A stretch of DNA of 64,000 bases from Oscillospiraceae bacterium (GCA_009783265.1 WRHM01000007.1:1-64000), one strand, 5' to 3'; positions 41,657-51,280 are shown, counted from the stretch's first letter. Translations and numbers: made by a program. The notes: generated from the letters alone by a model not told the origin.

Positions 41657-41682
41657 CGTAGGGGCGATTATCAATCGCCCGT
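41657..41682. repeat. Short GTAGGGGCG palindromic repeat
   Basis: CGTAGGGGCGATTATCAATCGCCCG is a small copy with a GGGCGAT/ATCGCCC stem. It is one of three repeats in the 558-bp spacer 41582-42139. Confidence 0.7.
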
Positions 41683-41765
41683 GAAATTTACTTTTCAATT
41701 TGCTTTATTATATTATACACATCACGCAAGAAATGTCAACACCGCACAAACAAAATACACAAATT

Positions 41766-41851
41766 CGTAGGGGACGGCGTCCTCGACGTCCCGCCGACAA
41801 AAAAGGCGTAAAATCAGATTTGCGGGCTGTCGGGGACGCCAGCCCCTACAA
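41766..41851. repeat. GTAGGGG palindromic MITE-like element
   Basis: CGTAGGGGACGGCGTCC and GGACGCCAGCCCCTACA are its ends. The size of 86 bp matches the elements at 36714 and 38416. The centre is AT-rich. Confidence 0.78.
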
Positions 41852-41870
41852 GATATAATAAAGTAAGTTC

Positions 41871-41988
41871 AAAACCACCCCGTCAAGCTAACGCTTGCCA
41901 CCCCTCCAGGGAGGGGAATTGCGCACAATTCCGGAGTTTTGTATAATTCCCCTCTGTGGAGGGGTGCCCGCAGGGCGGGGTGGTTTTC
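41871..41988. repeat. Palindromic repeat with AAAACCACCCC ends
   Basis: AAAACCACCCCG (41871) and CGGGGTGGTTTT (41977-41988) are perfect inverted ends. They enclose CCCTCC..GGAGGG and ACCCCTCC..GGAGGGGT stems. It belongs to the larger CCTCCCC-type family. Confidence 0.82.
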
Positions 41989-42052
41989 AAGTAGAATTAC
42001 TATAACAACCAAACATCATTAAATATTTTTTTAGCGATTGCCACACACAACA

Positions 42053-42083
42053 AAGAAGAACCGCCGTTACGGCGGTTCTTCTT
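42053..42083. terminator. Terminator of the SLH surface-protein gene
   Basis: AAGAAGAACCGCC (42053-42065) pairs perfectly with GGCGGTTCTTCTT (42071-42083) around a 5-nt loop, followed by TTATAT on the + strand and TTGTTG on the minus strand. Confidence 0.88.
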
Positions 42084-42139
42084 TTATATCTACAATGTTC
42101 TTTCAAACATCATAATACTTTTTTTAGATTTGCTTTGGA

Positions 42140-45100
42140 TTAGTCTCTGAAGAACCATAAGTCTTTTGCAGCAGTTTTGTCATCGTCAGTACCATCAGCG
42201 AGAGATTTAACTATAATACCGCCAGTGAGGATTCTGTCAAAATTATCTGTATAAACAACTGCATAAACTTTAGCTTCTGCGTCTTTGATTCTGTTCCACT
42301 CATCATTGCTCAGGCTTCTGAAATCAGCGCCGGCTGCATTTGCAGCAGCACCTGAACCTCTTACATAGAACCTGAATGTGTCTGTAGTGAGCGGCAGGAA
42401 TTTTTCAGTAGTAGTAAATACATCTACCATTACAGGAGTGACTCCATCAGCTTCAAACACAGGATTGTCAGATGCATCGAGTTTCTGTGTTGTGCCGGTT
42501 TTTACTACGCTGTTAAGAACCATGTGAGAGTTTCTGTTGTAAGATGTGACTTCGCCAACATACATTCTGACGTATTGATTTACTATCCAGTTAGAAGTGG
42601 CAGCGTCGATCGCTGTTGTTCCCGGTTTGCCTGAGAGTGTACCATGATCGGTACCGGCTGCTATTACTTTGTCAGCTATTGCGCCCCAGTTATCACCGGC
42701 TTCGTTAGCCTGGAGAGTAGTATCTTTAACATTTACAACATTGTAGTCTGTAGTATTATAAGCGTTTGTTTTCTTTTCGGTTGTGATTTCTATAAACGCG
42801 CCGCCGAACTGAATTGAGCTGAGTCCGTTACATACGTTTGTTCCGTCGCCCGGGCCTGCATTGCCTATATAGAACCAATCGTCTCCGATTCTGAAACCTT
42901 CGCCCCTGTTAGGATTATTTTTCATGAGAGCATAACCGGTATTCGGCTGTGCGGGAGCGTTAATGGGCTTGTTGGTCCGCAGGAATACATAGTTAGCAAA
43001 ACCTACTACGTTGCTGTTGCCCGTCGTCTGAGGATCTCTTGCTACCAGCATTATGTGGTTTACTCCGCCAAGTCCCAATACCCTGTTCAATTCAGCGTCA
43101 TTACCTGTGTAAACATAAACCTTGGCGCCTACAACAGTTCTATCAACAACCTGATAAATAACTATCTTTGTGCCGCTGTTTATTGTCGCTCTTCTGGTGT
43201 CAACGGTTACCAGTTTAGTATTTGTGTTATAGTTGTCATCGTCTGCGCTATACTTGATATCTTTGTATTCTTCTTTGCTTGCTACCTGTACGAAATTGTC
43301 TTCATAATAGGTGCAAACTTTATTGTCGCCCAAGAGACGTATTACAGTTCCGTTACCCAACCATGTTGAATCATCATTTTGTTTAGGTTTAATACCGTCT
43401 ACTTCAGATGCATATATGGTAGCAGCAGCGCCCGTATCAGCGTATACTACATTGAATACTTTAACTCCGCCGACACCGGGAACATAAGTGTATTCAGCGG
43501 GCGTATCAATAATTACAGCATATTTTGAAGCAACATAGCCCGGATCTTCATACAGTTTTGTCGCATAAGCGGCAAGGAATGCACCGTTGTCGTCTGCAAA
43601 TAAAGTATATTCAGAATCATTGTTGTTTGCTATTTTTCCGACTGCGGTACTGAGCGAGCCGAGAGCTTTGCTCAATGATGTGCCGAAACCGAAAGTTGCG
43701 TTCGTTGCTGTGGTTGCAGTGCCGACCAGGAATGATGCGTTTCCGCCCTGAACATATCTCGGTACTGCTTTTTCTGTTGCTGTGAGCTGTCCGTAAATGT
43801 CAAGTTTTTCGCCGTAAGCGGTGAAGAAATAAGCTGATTTTTCGTCAAGTTTTGTTATTTCTTTATCCATGAATCTTGCGGCAGCTGCTTTCATTTTGGC
43901 TCCAACTGTTTCTCCGTCGCCAGTAGTAGCATTCAGAAGGAATCTTATCTGGCCGTCGTCATTGTCTTTTACGCGAACGCCTACTACAAACGGTCTGAAT
44001 ACATAGTAGAAATCATCTTTTCCGTTTGTGGTTCCGTTGTTAACGTATTCGAGTCTGTAATTAGCTTTATTTGCAGCTTTGGTGAATTTAGCCAATTCAA
44101 ACAGCGGCTCTGATTCTTTAAGTCTGAATTCAGCCGGGTCTACGCCTGCGTCTTTCATTATAGAATCAGCTTCAGTAAACATATAGAGATTGTTATAATT
44201 GAATTCCGCAGTAGTTACGTCTCCGATATAATATTTTGCTGCATCTTCTTCGTTAATGCCCAGTTGCAGCCAGTTTACTTCTTTTACTGCGTTTTTGTCG
44301 TCGTTCAGACCGAAATCAGAATCGTTAAGAGCGGCGTCTACTTCGATTTTATCGCCCAATACTCTTGCGGGTATCTGGATCTTCTTGACACGGTTAGCTT
44401 TAACGTCGATAAATATTTGAACTTTCAAGCCAAGCAGATATTCAAAATCTTTATCTGCAAGTCCAACATTGGCTTTGATGAAGTCGGCTTTGCCTTCTGC
44501 CCAGTTATATTTGATGGTAGTGCCAGTAGTAGTAGTGGTTTCCGTATAGTTGATATAGTTTGCCCAGCCGATTCTTATATCATTTGCGTTAGCCGCTACA
44601 AAAGTTCCTGTTGCGGGAGCCATTTTTTTGCCTGTCAGCGCATATCCGGGTATCGATCCGGGTCCGGGTACTACTACGTCAGCGGCCCAGCCGGGTATAC
44701 CTGTGACATAACCTTCATATTTGGTGAAACCAAATTTTGTGAGAACTAATTCGTCGCTTTGTCTGGGTTCAAGAGCGCCGGTTTCGGCGTTTATGACCAT
44801 AATGAGTTCGTTTTTAACTGTGAACAGATAGTTCCAGAGGAGCATTGCCATCTGGTATCTGTTGATCGGGGTATTGCCTACGATGCCGTTCATCGGGAAT
44901 ATCGCGTTGTCGCCGATAAGCCCTATGTCATTTGCTTTTACAAGGAAACCTGCCGGATAAACAAGACCTGTGTAGTTCAGAGAACGTACAAGCATTGTTA
45001 CGGCGTCCTGGAACGTAACGTTTGCTTTCGGATTGAATTTTCCGTCGCCTACGCCCAAAACTATTCCTTCTTTTGCGCAGTAGTCAATAGCCGGGAAGTA

Positions 45101-45439
45101 AGTTTTGTCTGTCAAATCTGTGAACGGTTTAGAAACAGACGCGCCCGTGTCTACTAAAAACAATTCCGGGAGAGCCGTGCTGATTCTTGCCGTAAAGAGT
45201 GCGAATTGCTGACGGGTAACATCTGCCGTACCGTCGAACACGATTGTGCCGTCGTCATTTGTTGATTTACCTGCAACAACTCCGAGTTGGTTGAGAATGT
45301 CTATAGCATACGCAAGAGTCGGATTGTCTTTAATATCTTCAATGTCATTTGCGGGTGCTGCGGAGACATTCATCGCCATACCGCCTATTGCCATTACGAC
45401 AACAAGGACAAGTGCGAGAAATCTTTTGAGATTACTCAT
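42140..45439 (-). CDS. Large S-layer-type surface protein with SLH domains
   Basis: The 1099-residue protein starts with a signal peptide (residues 1-27, ending NVSAAP). N-terminal SLH-like repeats follow: YAIDILNQLGVVAGKS, FTDLTDKTYFPAIDYCAKEGIVLGVGDGKFNPKANVTFQDAVTMLVRSL, and a third before residue 220. These bind cell-wall polymers. The remaining 850 residues are low-Cys, beta-rich, Thr/Asn/Gly/Val-rich sequence with no enzyme motif, as in S-layer proteins. A strong promoter, a leader hairpin and AAAGGAGGAAAATCC before ATG 45439 predict high expression. Confidence 0.88.
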   Translation of the reverse strand: MSNLKRFLALVLVVVMAIGGMAMNVSAAPANDIEDIKDNPTLAYAIDILNQLGVVAGKSTNDDGTIVFDGTADVTRQQFALFTARISTALPELFLVDTGASVSKPFTDLTDKTYFPAIDYCAKEGIVLGVGDGKFNPKANVTFQDAVTMLVRSLNYTGLVYPAGFLVKANDIGLIGDNAIFPMNGIVGNTPINRYQMAMLLWNYLFTVKNELIMVINAETGALEPRQSDELVLTKFGFTKYEGYVTGIPGWAADVVVPGPGSIPGYALTGKKMAPATGTFVAANANDIRIGWANYINYTETTTTTGTTIKYNWAEGKADFIKANVGLADKDFEYLLGLKVQIFIDVKANRVKKIQIPARVLGDKIEVDAALNDSDFGLNDDKNAVKEVNWLQLGINEEDAAKYYIGDVTTAEFNYNNLYMFTEADSIMKDAGVDPAEFRLKESEPLFELAKFTKAANKANYRLEYVNNGTTNGKDDFYYVFRPFVVGVRVKDNDDGQIRFLLNATTGDGETVGAKMKAAAARFMDKEITKLDEKSAYFFTAYGEKLDIYGQLTATEKAVPRYVQGGNASFLVGTATTATNATFGFGTSLSKALGSLSTAVGKIANNNDSEYTLFADDNGAFLAAYATKLYEDPGYVASKYAVIIDTPAEYTYVPGVGGVKVFNVVYADTGAAATIYASEVDGIKPKQNDDSTWLGNGTVIRLLGDNKVCTYYEDNFVQVASKEEYKDIKYSADDDNYNTNTKLVTVDTRRATINSGTKIVIYQVVDRTVVGAKVYVYTGNDAELNRVLGLGGVNHIMLVARDPQTTGNSNVVGFANYVFLRTNKPINAPAQPNTGYALMKNNPNRGEGFRIGDDWFYIGNAGPGDGTNVCNGLSSIQFGGAFIEITTEKKTNAYNTTDYNVVNVKDTTLQANEAGDNWGAIADKVIAAGTDHGTLSGKPGTTAIDAATSNWIVNQYVRMYVGEVTSYNRNSHMVLNSVVKTGTTQKLDASDNPVFEADGVTPVMVDVFTTTEKFLPLTTDTFRFYVRGSGAAANAAGADFRSLSNDEWNRIKDAEAKVYAVVYTDNFDRILTGGIIVKSLADGTDDDKTAAKDLWFFRD

Positions 45440-45481
45440 GGTGGATTTTCCTCCTTTGAATTAAATAAATTTATTTATTTC

Positions 45482-45538
45482 AAGATGAGATTATTTCATC
45501 TTTGGAATGATTATAAAACATTGCGAAAAATTTTTCAA
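45482..45538 (-). promoter_or_regulatory. Strong promoter and leader hairpin of the SLH protein gene
   Basis: On the minus strand TTGAAA (45533-45538), a 17-bp spacer and TATAAT (45510-45515). The transcript then forms an AAGATGA/TCATCTT hairpin (45482-45502) near its 5' end, a layout common in stable S-layer mRNAs. Confidence 0.8.
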
Positions 45539-45612
45539 CATATTTGTTATTTTTGTAACAGAACTGTAACATAAAAAAATTTTTGAATAAAAAAATGTAT
45601 GAAAAACCAAAA

Positions 45613-45739
45613 AAGCCCCCTTTCGCAAAAGGGGGTGCCGTCCGCAGACGGCGGGGGATTATCCAGTGACATCAAATTCCGGAATCCCCCGGCACTTCGT
45701 GCCACCCCCTTTACGCGGCGTTGCCGCTAAAGGGGGCTT
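45613..45739. repeat. Palindromic repeat with AAGCCCCCTTT ends
   Basis: AAGCCCCCTTT (45613-45623) and AAAGGGGGCTT (45729-45739) are perfect inverted ends. Inside are AAAAGGGGGTGCCGTCCGC, GGCGGGGG and its complement CCCCC, and CACTTCGTG. It lies between gapdh and the SLH gene and may also end gapdh transcription. Confidence 0.82.
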
Positions 45740-45769
45740 AAATTAGCTCCACGCGTTATATTATAAATT

Positions 45770-46789
45770 TTACGCGTTATCTACGCCGTACATATACTTG
45801 ATAGTACGAACCATTTGGGACGTATATGAATTTTCATTATCATACCATGAAACTACCTGTACCTGGAATAATCCGTCGCTGATTTTCTGAACCATTGTCT
45901 GAGTTGCGTCAAAAAGCGAACCATAAGTGATTCCCACTACGTCAGAAGATACGATTTCATCTTCAGTATAGCCGTAACTTTCGGAAGCGGCGGCTTTCAT
46001 TGCGCTGTTTATGCTGTCTTTTGTTATGTTATCACCTTTGACTACGGCAATTAATATAGTGGTAGAACCTGTGCAAACGGGCACTCTCTGTGCTGAACCG
46101 ATTAATTTTCCGTTTAATTCGGGAATAACAAGCCCTATGGCTTTCGCCGCTCCCGTAGAGTTGGGAACTATATTAGCGGCGGCGGCTCGCGCTCTTCTTA
46201 AATCGCCTTTCGGATGAGGGCCGTCCAAAGTCATTTGGTCGCCTGTATAAGCATGAATTGTTGACATGATACCGTTTTGAATAGGCGCGTAATCATTAAG
46301 AGCCTTAGCCATCGGAGCAAGACAGTTTGTTGTGCAGGAAGCAGCGGAGATGATATTGTCGCTCTTTTTAAGAGTTTTTTCGTTAACGCCGAATACTATG
46401 GTCGGGAGGTCATTACCTGCCGGAGCGGAGATAACCACCTTTTTGGCTCCTGCGTTTATATGAGCCTGCGACTTGTCTTTAGTTACATAAAACCCTGTAC
46501 ACTCAAGTACTACGTCAATATTAAGCTGACCCCACGGTAAATTCGCCGCATCGCGTTCCGCATAGATTTTAATGGTTTTGCCATCGACTGTGATAGAATC
46601 GTCGCCAGCCGACACAGTATGACCGTCGTATCTCCCCTGAGCCGTGTCATACTTCAGTAAATGAGCAAGCATTTTAGGGTTGGTAAGGTCGTTGATAGCT
46701 ACAATTTCATAATCGCTCATCTCGAACATCTGCCTGAAAGCCAGTCTTCCAATACGTCCAAATCCGTTAATCGCTACTTTAATAGCCAT
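45770..46789 (-). CDS. gap: Glyceraldehyde-3-phosphate dehydrogenase
   Basis: This 339-residue NAD-dependent glycolytic enzyme makes 1,3-bisphosphoglycerate. It has NGFGRIGR (8-15), the catalytic Cys152 in SAASCTTNC, and the HAYTGDQ and [17 protein letters not shown] segments. Length and motifs are complete. AGGAGG precedes ATG 46789. Confidence 0.97.
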   Translation of the reverse strand: MAIKVAINGFGRIGRLAFRQMFEMSDYEIVAINDLTNPKMLAHLLKYDTAQGRYDGHTVSAGDDSITVDGKTIKIYAERDAANLPWGQLNIDVVLECTGFYVTKDKSQAHINAGAKKVVISAPAGNDLPTIVFGVNEKTLKKSDNIISAASCTTNCLAPMAKALNDYAPIQNGIMSTIHAYTGDQMTLDGPHPKGDLRRARAAAANIVPNSTGAAKAIGLVIPELNGKLIGSAQRVPVCTGSTTILIAVVKGDNITKDSINSAMKAAASESYGYTEDEIVSSDVVGITYGSLFDATQTMVQKISDGLFQVQVVSWYDNENSYTSQMVRTIKYMYGVDNA

Positions 46790-46851
46790 GTTAAATCCTC
46801 CTAATTAATTTATACAAATCGTTTGTTAAATTTTTGTCAATCTCTGGTTAT

Positions 46852-46881
46852 ATTTTATCATAAAGTCTTTATCCCTGTCAA
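46852..46881 (-). promoter_or_regulatory. Promoter of gap
   Basis: On the minus strand TTGACA (46876-46881), an 18-bp spacer and TAAAAT (46852-46857), about 60 bp before the start codon. Confidence 0.65.
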
Positions 46882-46924
46882 TATCTTTTTTATTTTCCGC
46901 AAAATGTTTACATATTATACATAT

Positions 46925-48004
46925 TTAATATTTATCAAGTACATCCGCAAATTCGATTTCCGCCTGTTCACCTATCTGCTCAGACGTAATGTGATATTCT
47001 TCAAACCGCATAGATATTTCATCAGAAATTTTATCGGGGAAAATCAAATCGAGGAAGAGTAAATTTGAGCCGTCCTGGTCATAATAAACACGCAGCTTTA
47101 AATCGTTGTTTTTCGCGATCAAAGCTGCGAGATTCAAATCCAAATATTCTATGTCGTTTATATCGCTCACGTAATCTTTAACGAAAATGCCCCTGTGAGC
47201 TTCATAAAAATCGTTTCCCGTAGTGAATCCGTATCTCAGTATCCTGTCGTCGCTGCTGAAACTGATATTTACTTTATTGAACATCGAATGCCTGAACGCA
47301 AATGCCGACATTATGAAATTGATTAGCAGCAGATCGTTTTCGCTCAGCCTGTAGTAGAACATTTTATCTTCGATGTGAAAATTCATTTTGTACCCGAATG
47401 TGCTTATGTACTGCGAAATACTTGCGGCGAAATTGTTGAAAAACGCCCCGATGTCGCAGTAAATCTTATGTTTGTCGTCGTTCTGCATGTTCAGGCCGAT
47501 CATGTGCTTTCTGAAATGCTCATTGATTCGTATTATCTTCTTATTTTCCGTAAAATAATCGCCGTCGCCGCGTTTTACTCCCGCTGTTTTCCTCCGCTCG
47601 TTGTATTTGCTTATTATATCCTCTATCTTTCTGATTGTCTCCACTTCGTCCGCGTCGTCTTTCAGGAAGTTAAGCGCGTCATAGAAATGCAGCGCCGTTA
47701 TTTTTTTGCCAACGTGTATAACGCACCGTGTTATCGTTGACGCCACTTCTAATTTCAAAACCCGGTACTCACTTTTTTCCACAGCGTCGCACAGCTTCTC
47801 TAAGTTTACGAAATCTATATATTTTTTGATGTTTGTCCCCACTCTGGGCTTTATGTTCAGCATTTTTGCCGCGTTATTTTTATATACTATATTATTCTCT
47901 CTGTCCATTACTATCACTGGATATCCATACCGTTCGTATTCTTTATATATCTTTTCTATCTTTTCTTTTGCAATACCGTCAGTTTTAAAATTACCCGTAT
48001 CCAT
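46925..48004 (-). CDS. PAS-domain protein with degenerate kinase-like C-terminus
   Basis: The 359-residue protein starts with a PAS-like domain (YPVIVMDRENNIVYKNNAAKML, about 28-50). A middle helical region (HFRKHMIGLNMQ) is positioned like the dimerisation helices of histidine kinases, without an obvious H-box. The C-terminal half (FYYRLSENDLLLINFIMSAFAF..LRYGFTTGND) resembles an HATPase fold lacking clear N and G boxes. It has no membrane segment, so it is probably a cytoplasmic sensor. Its promoter carries the TetR-type operator shared with 48216. Confidence 0.58.
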   Translation of the reverse strand: MDTGNFKTDGIAKEKIEKIYKEYERYGYPVIVMDRENNIVYKNNAAKMLNIKPRVGTNIKKYIDFVNLEKLCDAVEKSEYRVLKLEVASTITRCVIHVGKKITALHFYDALNFLKDDADEVETIRKIEDIISKYNERRKTAGVKRGDGDYFTENKKIIRINEHFRKHMIGLNMQNDDKHKIYCDIGAFFNNFAASISQYISTFGYKMNFHIEDKMFYYRLSENDLLLINFIMSAFAFRHSMFNKVNISFSSDDRILRYGFTTGNDFYEAHRGIFVKDYVSDINDIEYLDLNLAALIAKNNDLKLRVYYDQDGSNLLFLDLIFPDKISDEISMRFEEYHITSEQIGEQAEIEFADVLDKY

Positions 48005-48042
48005 ACCCGTTTAAACCTCCTTACCAATCTTTGTTTAATTTT

Positions 48043-48071
48043 ATTATACCTAACGAACGTTAGATTGTCAA
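48043..48071 (-). promoter_or_regulatory. Promoter of the PAS gene with TetR-type operator in the spacer
   Basis: On the minus strand TTGACA (48066-48071), a 17-bp spacer and TATAAT (48043-48048). The spacer contains CTAACG-AA-CGTTAG (48050-48063), a perfect 6-bp inverted repeat, the typical form of a TetR-family operator. Confidence 0.85.
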
Positions 48072-48100
48072 GAGAGATTTTTACAGATTATAAGATTATG

Positions 48101-48129
48101 TTGACAAGTTAATTAAATATATGTATAAT
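48101..48129 (+). promoter_or_regulatory. Promoter of the TetR-family gene
   Basis: TTGACA (48101-48106), a 17-bp spacer and TATAAT (48124-48129). No copy of the CGTTAG operator lies within it, so the repressor may not tightly control itself. Confidence 0.82.
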
Positions 48130-48215
48130 ATCATTAAATTTAAAATAAAATTTAATTTATATATTGATTTTCTGAATATTTGTTCTGAATTTTAGTATGA
48201 AAGGATGTGAAACAA

Positions 48216-48851
48216 ATGGCGGATAGAGAAATTCCCGGTTCCGGTTATGATAACGAAACTAAAAATAAAATTTTAGACGTAGCTACAGAACTTTTCGCCC
48301 TGAAAGGATTCGGGTCTGTATCTATGAGGGACATAGCCAAAGAAGTAGGGATCAAAATGAGCTCTATTTATTATTATTACGAGGGCAAAGAGGCCCTTCT
48401 GGAAGATGTTCTGGCCCGATTCGAAAAAGGATACAGGCATTATTTTGACTGGCTGACAGCCATGAACAAAAAAGCCGATTCTCTGGAAACGCTGATGGAC
48501 AATATGTTCAATAAAGAATTTATAGAAATGCGCGACCCTATGGGATGCCTTGGAATGTCTTTGGCGATTAAAGAACAGCATAATAATAAATCCGCGCGCA
48601 GGTGCGTTTTTAAACTCTTTTATGAGTTCAGCGTAAAACGCATGCAGGCGGATTTTGACCGTCTGATTAAAAAAGGAATTATTCCACCGTCTGATACAAA
48701 AACTATAGCCAGACTTTTTATGTTTTGCGTGATAGCCAGCAATGATATTCGCCTTCATGAATACGCAGGGACAGAATCGCCTATGGATACTGCTGAAATA
48801 TATAAAGGACTGAAAAATATGATAACTAATTCGCTTGCTTCGCCAAATTAA
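48216..48851 (+). CDS. TetR/AcrR-family transcriptional regulator
   Basis: The 211-residue protein has an N-terminal HTH (KNKILDVATELFALKGFGSV, then MRDIAKEVGIKMSSIYYYYEGKEALL). Its C-terminal ligand-binding region is Met/Phe-rich. ATG 48216 is chosen because AAGGATG lies 9-16 bases upstream; the in-frame GTG at 48207 is too close to it. It is divergent from the PAS gene and probably represses it through CTAACG-AA-CGTTAG. The ligand is unknown. Confidence 0.9.
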   Translation: MADREIPGSGYDNETKNKILDVATELFALKGFGSVSMRDIAKEVGIKMSSIYYYYEGKEALLEDVLARFEKGYRHYFDWLTAMNKKADSLETLMDNMFNKEFIEMRDPMGCLGMSLAIKEQHNNKSARRCVFKLFYEFSVKRMQADFDRLIKKGIIPPSDTKTIARLFMFCVIASNDIRLHEYAGTESPMDTAEIYKGLKNMITNSLASPN

Positions 48852-48874
48852 AGCGTTTTAAAAATAATTTATTA

Positions 48875-50419
48875 TTAATATCCGGTAAAGCCGTTTATAA
48901 TAGTATCAACGCGTTTTTGCGCTGAGCCTAATCCCGCTTCGTAATACGACGTGAAGTCGTGCGTGGGCTTGTCCCCGAACAAATGCGAAAACATGTGTCC
49001 GAACCCTTCCCAGTTGTCGTACACATACGCGAAGCTTACCGTCCGGCTGTCATTGATTAATTCCAGTATCCTGACCGATTCGTCGTCCTGAAGATATTTT
49101 ATTTTAAGCGCGATTTCATAATACGCGGGCAAAATCTGTTTATATCCCTCCGCGCTCATCGCCTCGATTATCACCCCTGCGCGCTCAAGGGCGTCGCCCT
49201 CCAGAGTAGTAGGGACCATAAAAAATTCATCTGTCGAAAACGCCCTGTAGTTAGCCTGACTTTCGTCGTATTTTGGCTGGGGCAGTATTCCGTACTCGAC
49301 ATTGCTCGCCCGGTAATCAGTCACAGTGTCCTGAATTCTCCCGAAAGCGAATAAAGCCTGATTATTCGAAAACATTTTCGGAAGCCAGCTGTTGTCGTCC
49401 TGTTTATAATACATATATACTCCGGGCGAATTATAATACCAGTCGTAAATTGTATCGACAAAATTTGTCGTTTTTTCGCCGTTTACGGCGATTTTTAATA
49501 TATCGTCTTTGTTTTTTTCAAGCACGGGTATATCGCATGAAATCAAAAACCCGTTTTGATTCGCGACTGTTATATAACCGTAAAAATCATCTTCGTCTTT
49601 TTCGCCGTTGCCGTTTAAATCTTCGTATGTGTTTCTTGAAATTTCTATAAGTTTGTCTATTGTCCATTTGCCGTCAAAAACAAGCTGATAAGGCATATCT
49701 ATGCCGTAATCCATGATTTTGTTTTTATTAAAATACACGACTTTAGTCGAACCCAGACCCAGATAAAACATCGAGTTTGACCCCAAAAACATTTTGCCGG
49801 CGAGGGTAAGCTCTTCGTTTGTCTGTTTTTGCCACCACGGCTTATTAAAATTAAAATGCGGGACTTCCAGTAAATTTACCATAAGATTTTCAAGAGTTAA
49901 ATTAGCCGCGCGTATAACATGAGCGAAAGCGACGTCAAAAACATCGTCGCCCGCCTGAATTACTTTTTTGATTTTTGCCGCGTGATTGTTATAATCTCTC
50001 GCTTCGGAATCGATGGCTTTTATATTTACGTTAAATCTTTCTTCGATTGTTCTGTTGCGCTTATGCACAGAATCGTTAATAACTTCGCCTATTTCTTCCG
50101 GGGGCGCAAAATCATGGGCAAGATTAATTTCGCCCGGCAGGTTTGAATATGTGTAAAATCTGAAATCATAGCCGTTATAATCAATTTCCGGCAAATCATC
50201 AGATATAGCCTCGCGTGATTCTGTAGTTTCGGCTTGGGGATTTTCGCCGTTATTATCTTCGCCGTCTGAATTATCGCCGTTGATATTATCATCCGGGGAT
50301 TGCGTATCTCCGGCGTTATTATCATTTGCTTTGCTGCTATTCTGACATGAAACAAAAACAAAACAGAAAATCATCATTGCCGCAAAAAATAAAATTAATA
50401 TTACTTTTTTATTTTCCAT
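48875..50419 (-). CDS. Extracellular solute-binding lipoprotein, paralogue 5
   Basis: The 514-residue protein has a lipobox (FVFVSC), a long Asn/Asp/Gly/Glu tether, and the family blocks GEVINDSVHKRNRTIEERFN, FNKPWWQKQTNEELTLAGKM, EDLNGNGEKDEDDFYGY, ILPQPKYDESQANYRAFS and ILPAYYEIALKIKYLQDDES. It converges with the TetR gene (23-bp gap). No ABC permease is adjacent. It is as distant from the tandem triple as the copy at 8671. Confidence 0.86.
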   Translation of the reverse strand: MENKKVILILFFAAMMIFCFVFVSCQNSSKANDNNAGDTQSPDDNINGDNSDGEDNNGENPQAETTESREAISDDLPEIDYNGYDFRFYTYSNLPGEINLAHDFAPPEEIGEVINDSVHKRNRTIEERFNVNIKAIDSEARDYNNHAAKIKKVIQAGDDVFDVAFAHVIRAANLTLENLMVNLLEVPHFNFNKPWWQKQTNEELTLAGKMFLGSNSMFYLGLGSTKVVYFNKNKIMDYGIDMPYQLVFDGKWTIDKLIEISRNTYEDLNGNGEKDEDDFYGYITVANQNGFLISCDIPVLEKNKDDILKIAVNGEKTTNFVDTIYDWYYNSPGVYMYYKQDDNSWLPKMFSNNQALFAFGRIQDTVTDYRASNVEYGILPQPKYDESQANYRAFSTDEFFMVPTTLEGDALERAGVIIEAMSAEGYKQILPAYYEIALKIKYLQDDESVRILELINDSRTVSFAYVYDNWEGFGHMFSHLFGDKPTHDFTSYYEAGLGSAQKRVDTIINGFTGY

Positions 50420-50550
50420 AATAAATATTTTACTCCCTAATATTCTATTTATAAAATAAATATCAAAATTAATATAGAATATTATAGCACGATTTTCGAA
50501 ATAATTTCTATTTAGGCGTAAAAATTAAAAAATTTACAAATATTATTTTC

Positions 50551-51264
50551 TTATTTTTCTATATTTCCCATATACATATTTGGCACATCGCCCACTATTA
50601 TCGTCTCGGCGATTGCCATAGACGTTGAAATATCTGTCGATTCGACTGAAAACGGCATTATAACAGATACTGTGATATTTACTTCGAGCATTATCTGGTG
50701 CCGCGTCTGATTTATTCCGGCAGACGTGAAAACATTTGTTATATTTGTCGTGACAGAGCCTACGGGAAGCACAATAATCTCGATTTTAGGGCCTCTCCCG
50801 GAAAAAAATTCGCCGTTTATGAGATTTCCCGCAGGAATATATAAATTTATGTCTTTTATATTTGAGAGCTTATCTAAAATAACGACAGACAATCTTGATT
50901 TAAGCCTGTTTATCATGATTATATCTGTTTTAAGTGCGGCGATTTTGCCGTTTTCGTCTTTTTCAAACGAAATCAAATCGTCATAAGATATATTGTTTGC
51001 CTCAATTTCATCGGTTATCGCCTCGCTGACGACTTTTGCGCCGATTCTTTTTGCGTGAGCCTCGGCCATAGGCGCAATAATCGTTCTTATCCGTGATTCT
51101 GAATATTTCAGGACAACAGCGGAGAATAAAATTATGACGGCAAAAAAGATCAGAAGTTTATATCTTGTTTTGAATTTTTTCCGGTTATTGTTTGGTCTTC
51201 GGCCTCTGCCGCCGCTCTCGAATTCGGAAATTCCGCCGCCGGATATAATAATAGATTTAGGCAT
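50551..51264 (-). CDS. yunB: Sporulation protein YunB
   Basis: The 237-residue protein has a basic N-terminus, one membrane segment (about 36-55) and the YunB block RTIIAPMAEAHAKRIGAKVV followed by IGNLLGRG-like SGRGPKIEIIVLPVGSVTTNI. The family is under sporulation control in Bacillus and is needed for spore formation. Its presence supports a spore-former. GGAGAG precedes ATG 51264. Confidence 0.88.
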   Translation of the reverse strand: MPKSIIISGGGISEFESGGRGRRPNNNRKKFKTRYKLLIFFAVIILFSAVVLKYSESRIRTIIAPMAEAHAKRIGAKVVSEAITDEIEANNISYDDLISFEKDENGKIAALKTDIIMINRLKSRLSVVILDKLSNIKDINLYIPAGNLINGEFFSGRGPKIEIIVLPVGSVTTNITNVFTSAGINQTRHQIMLEVNITVSVIMPFSVESTDISTSMAIAETIIVGDVPNMYMGNIEK

Positions 51265-51280
51265 AAATTTTTCTCTCCTT

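Noticed and set aside
48273..48758. 161-codon frame antisense to the TetR gene
   Set aside because: No ribosome site, and the + strand protein has a clear HTH.
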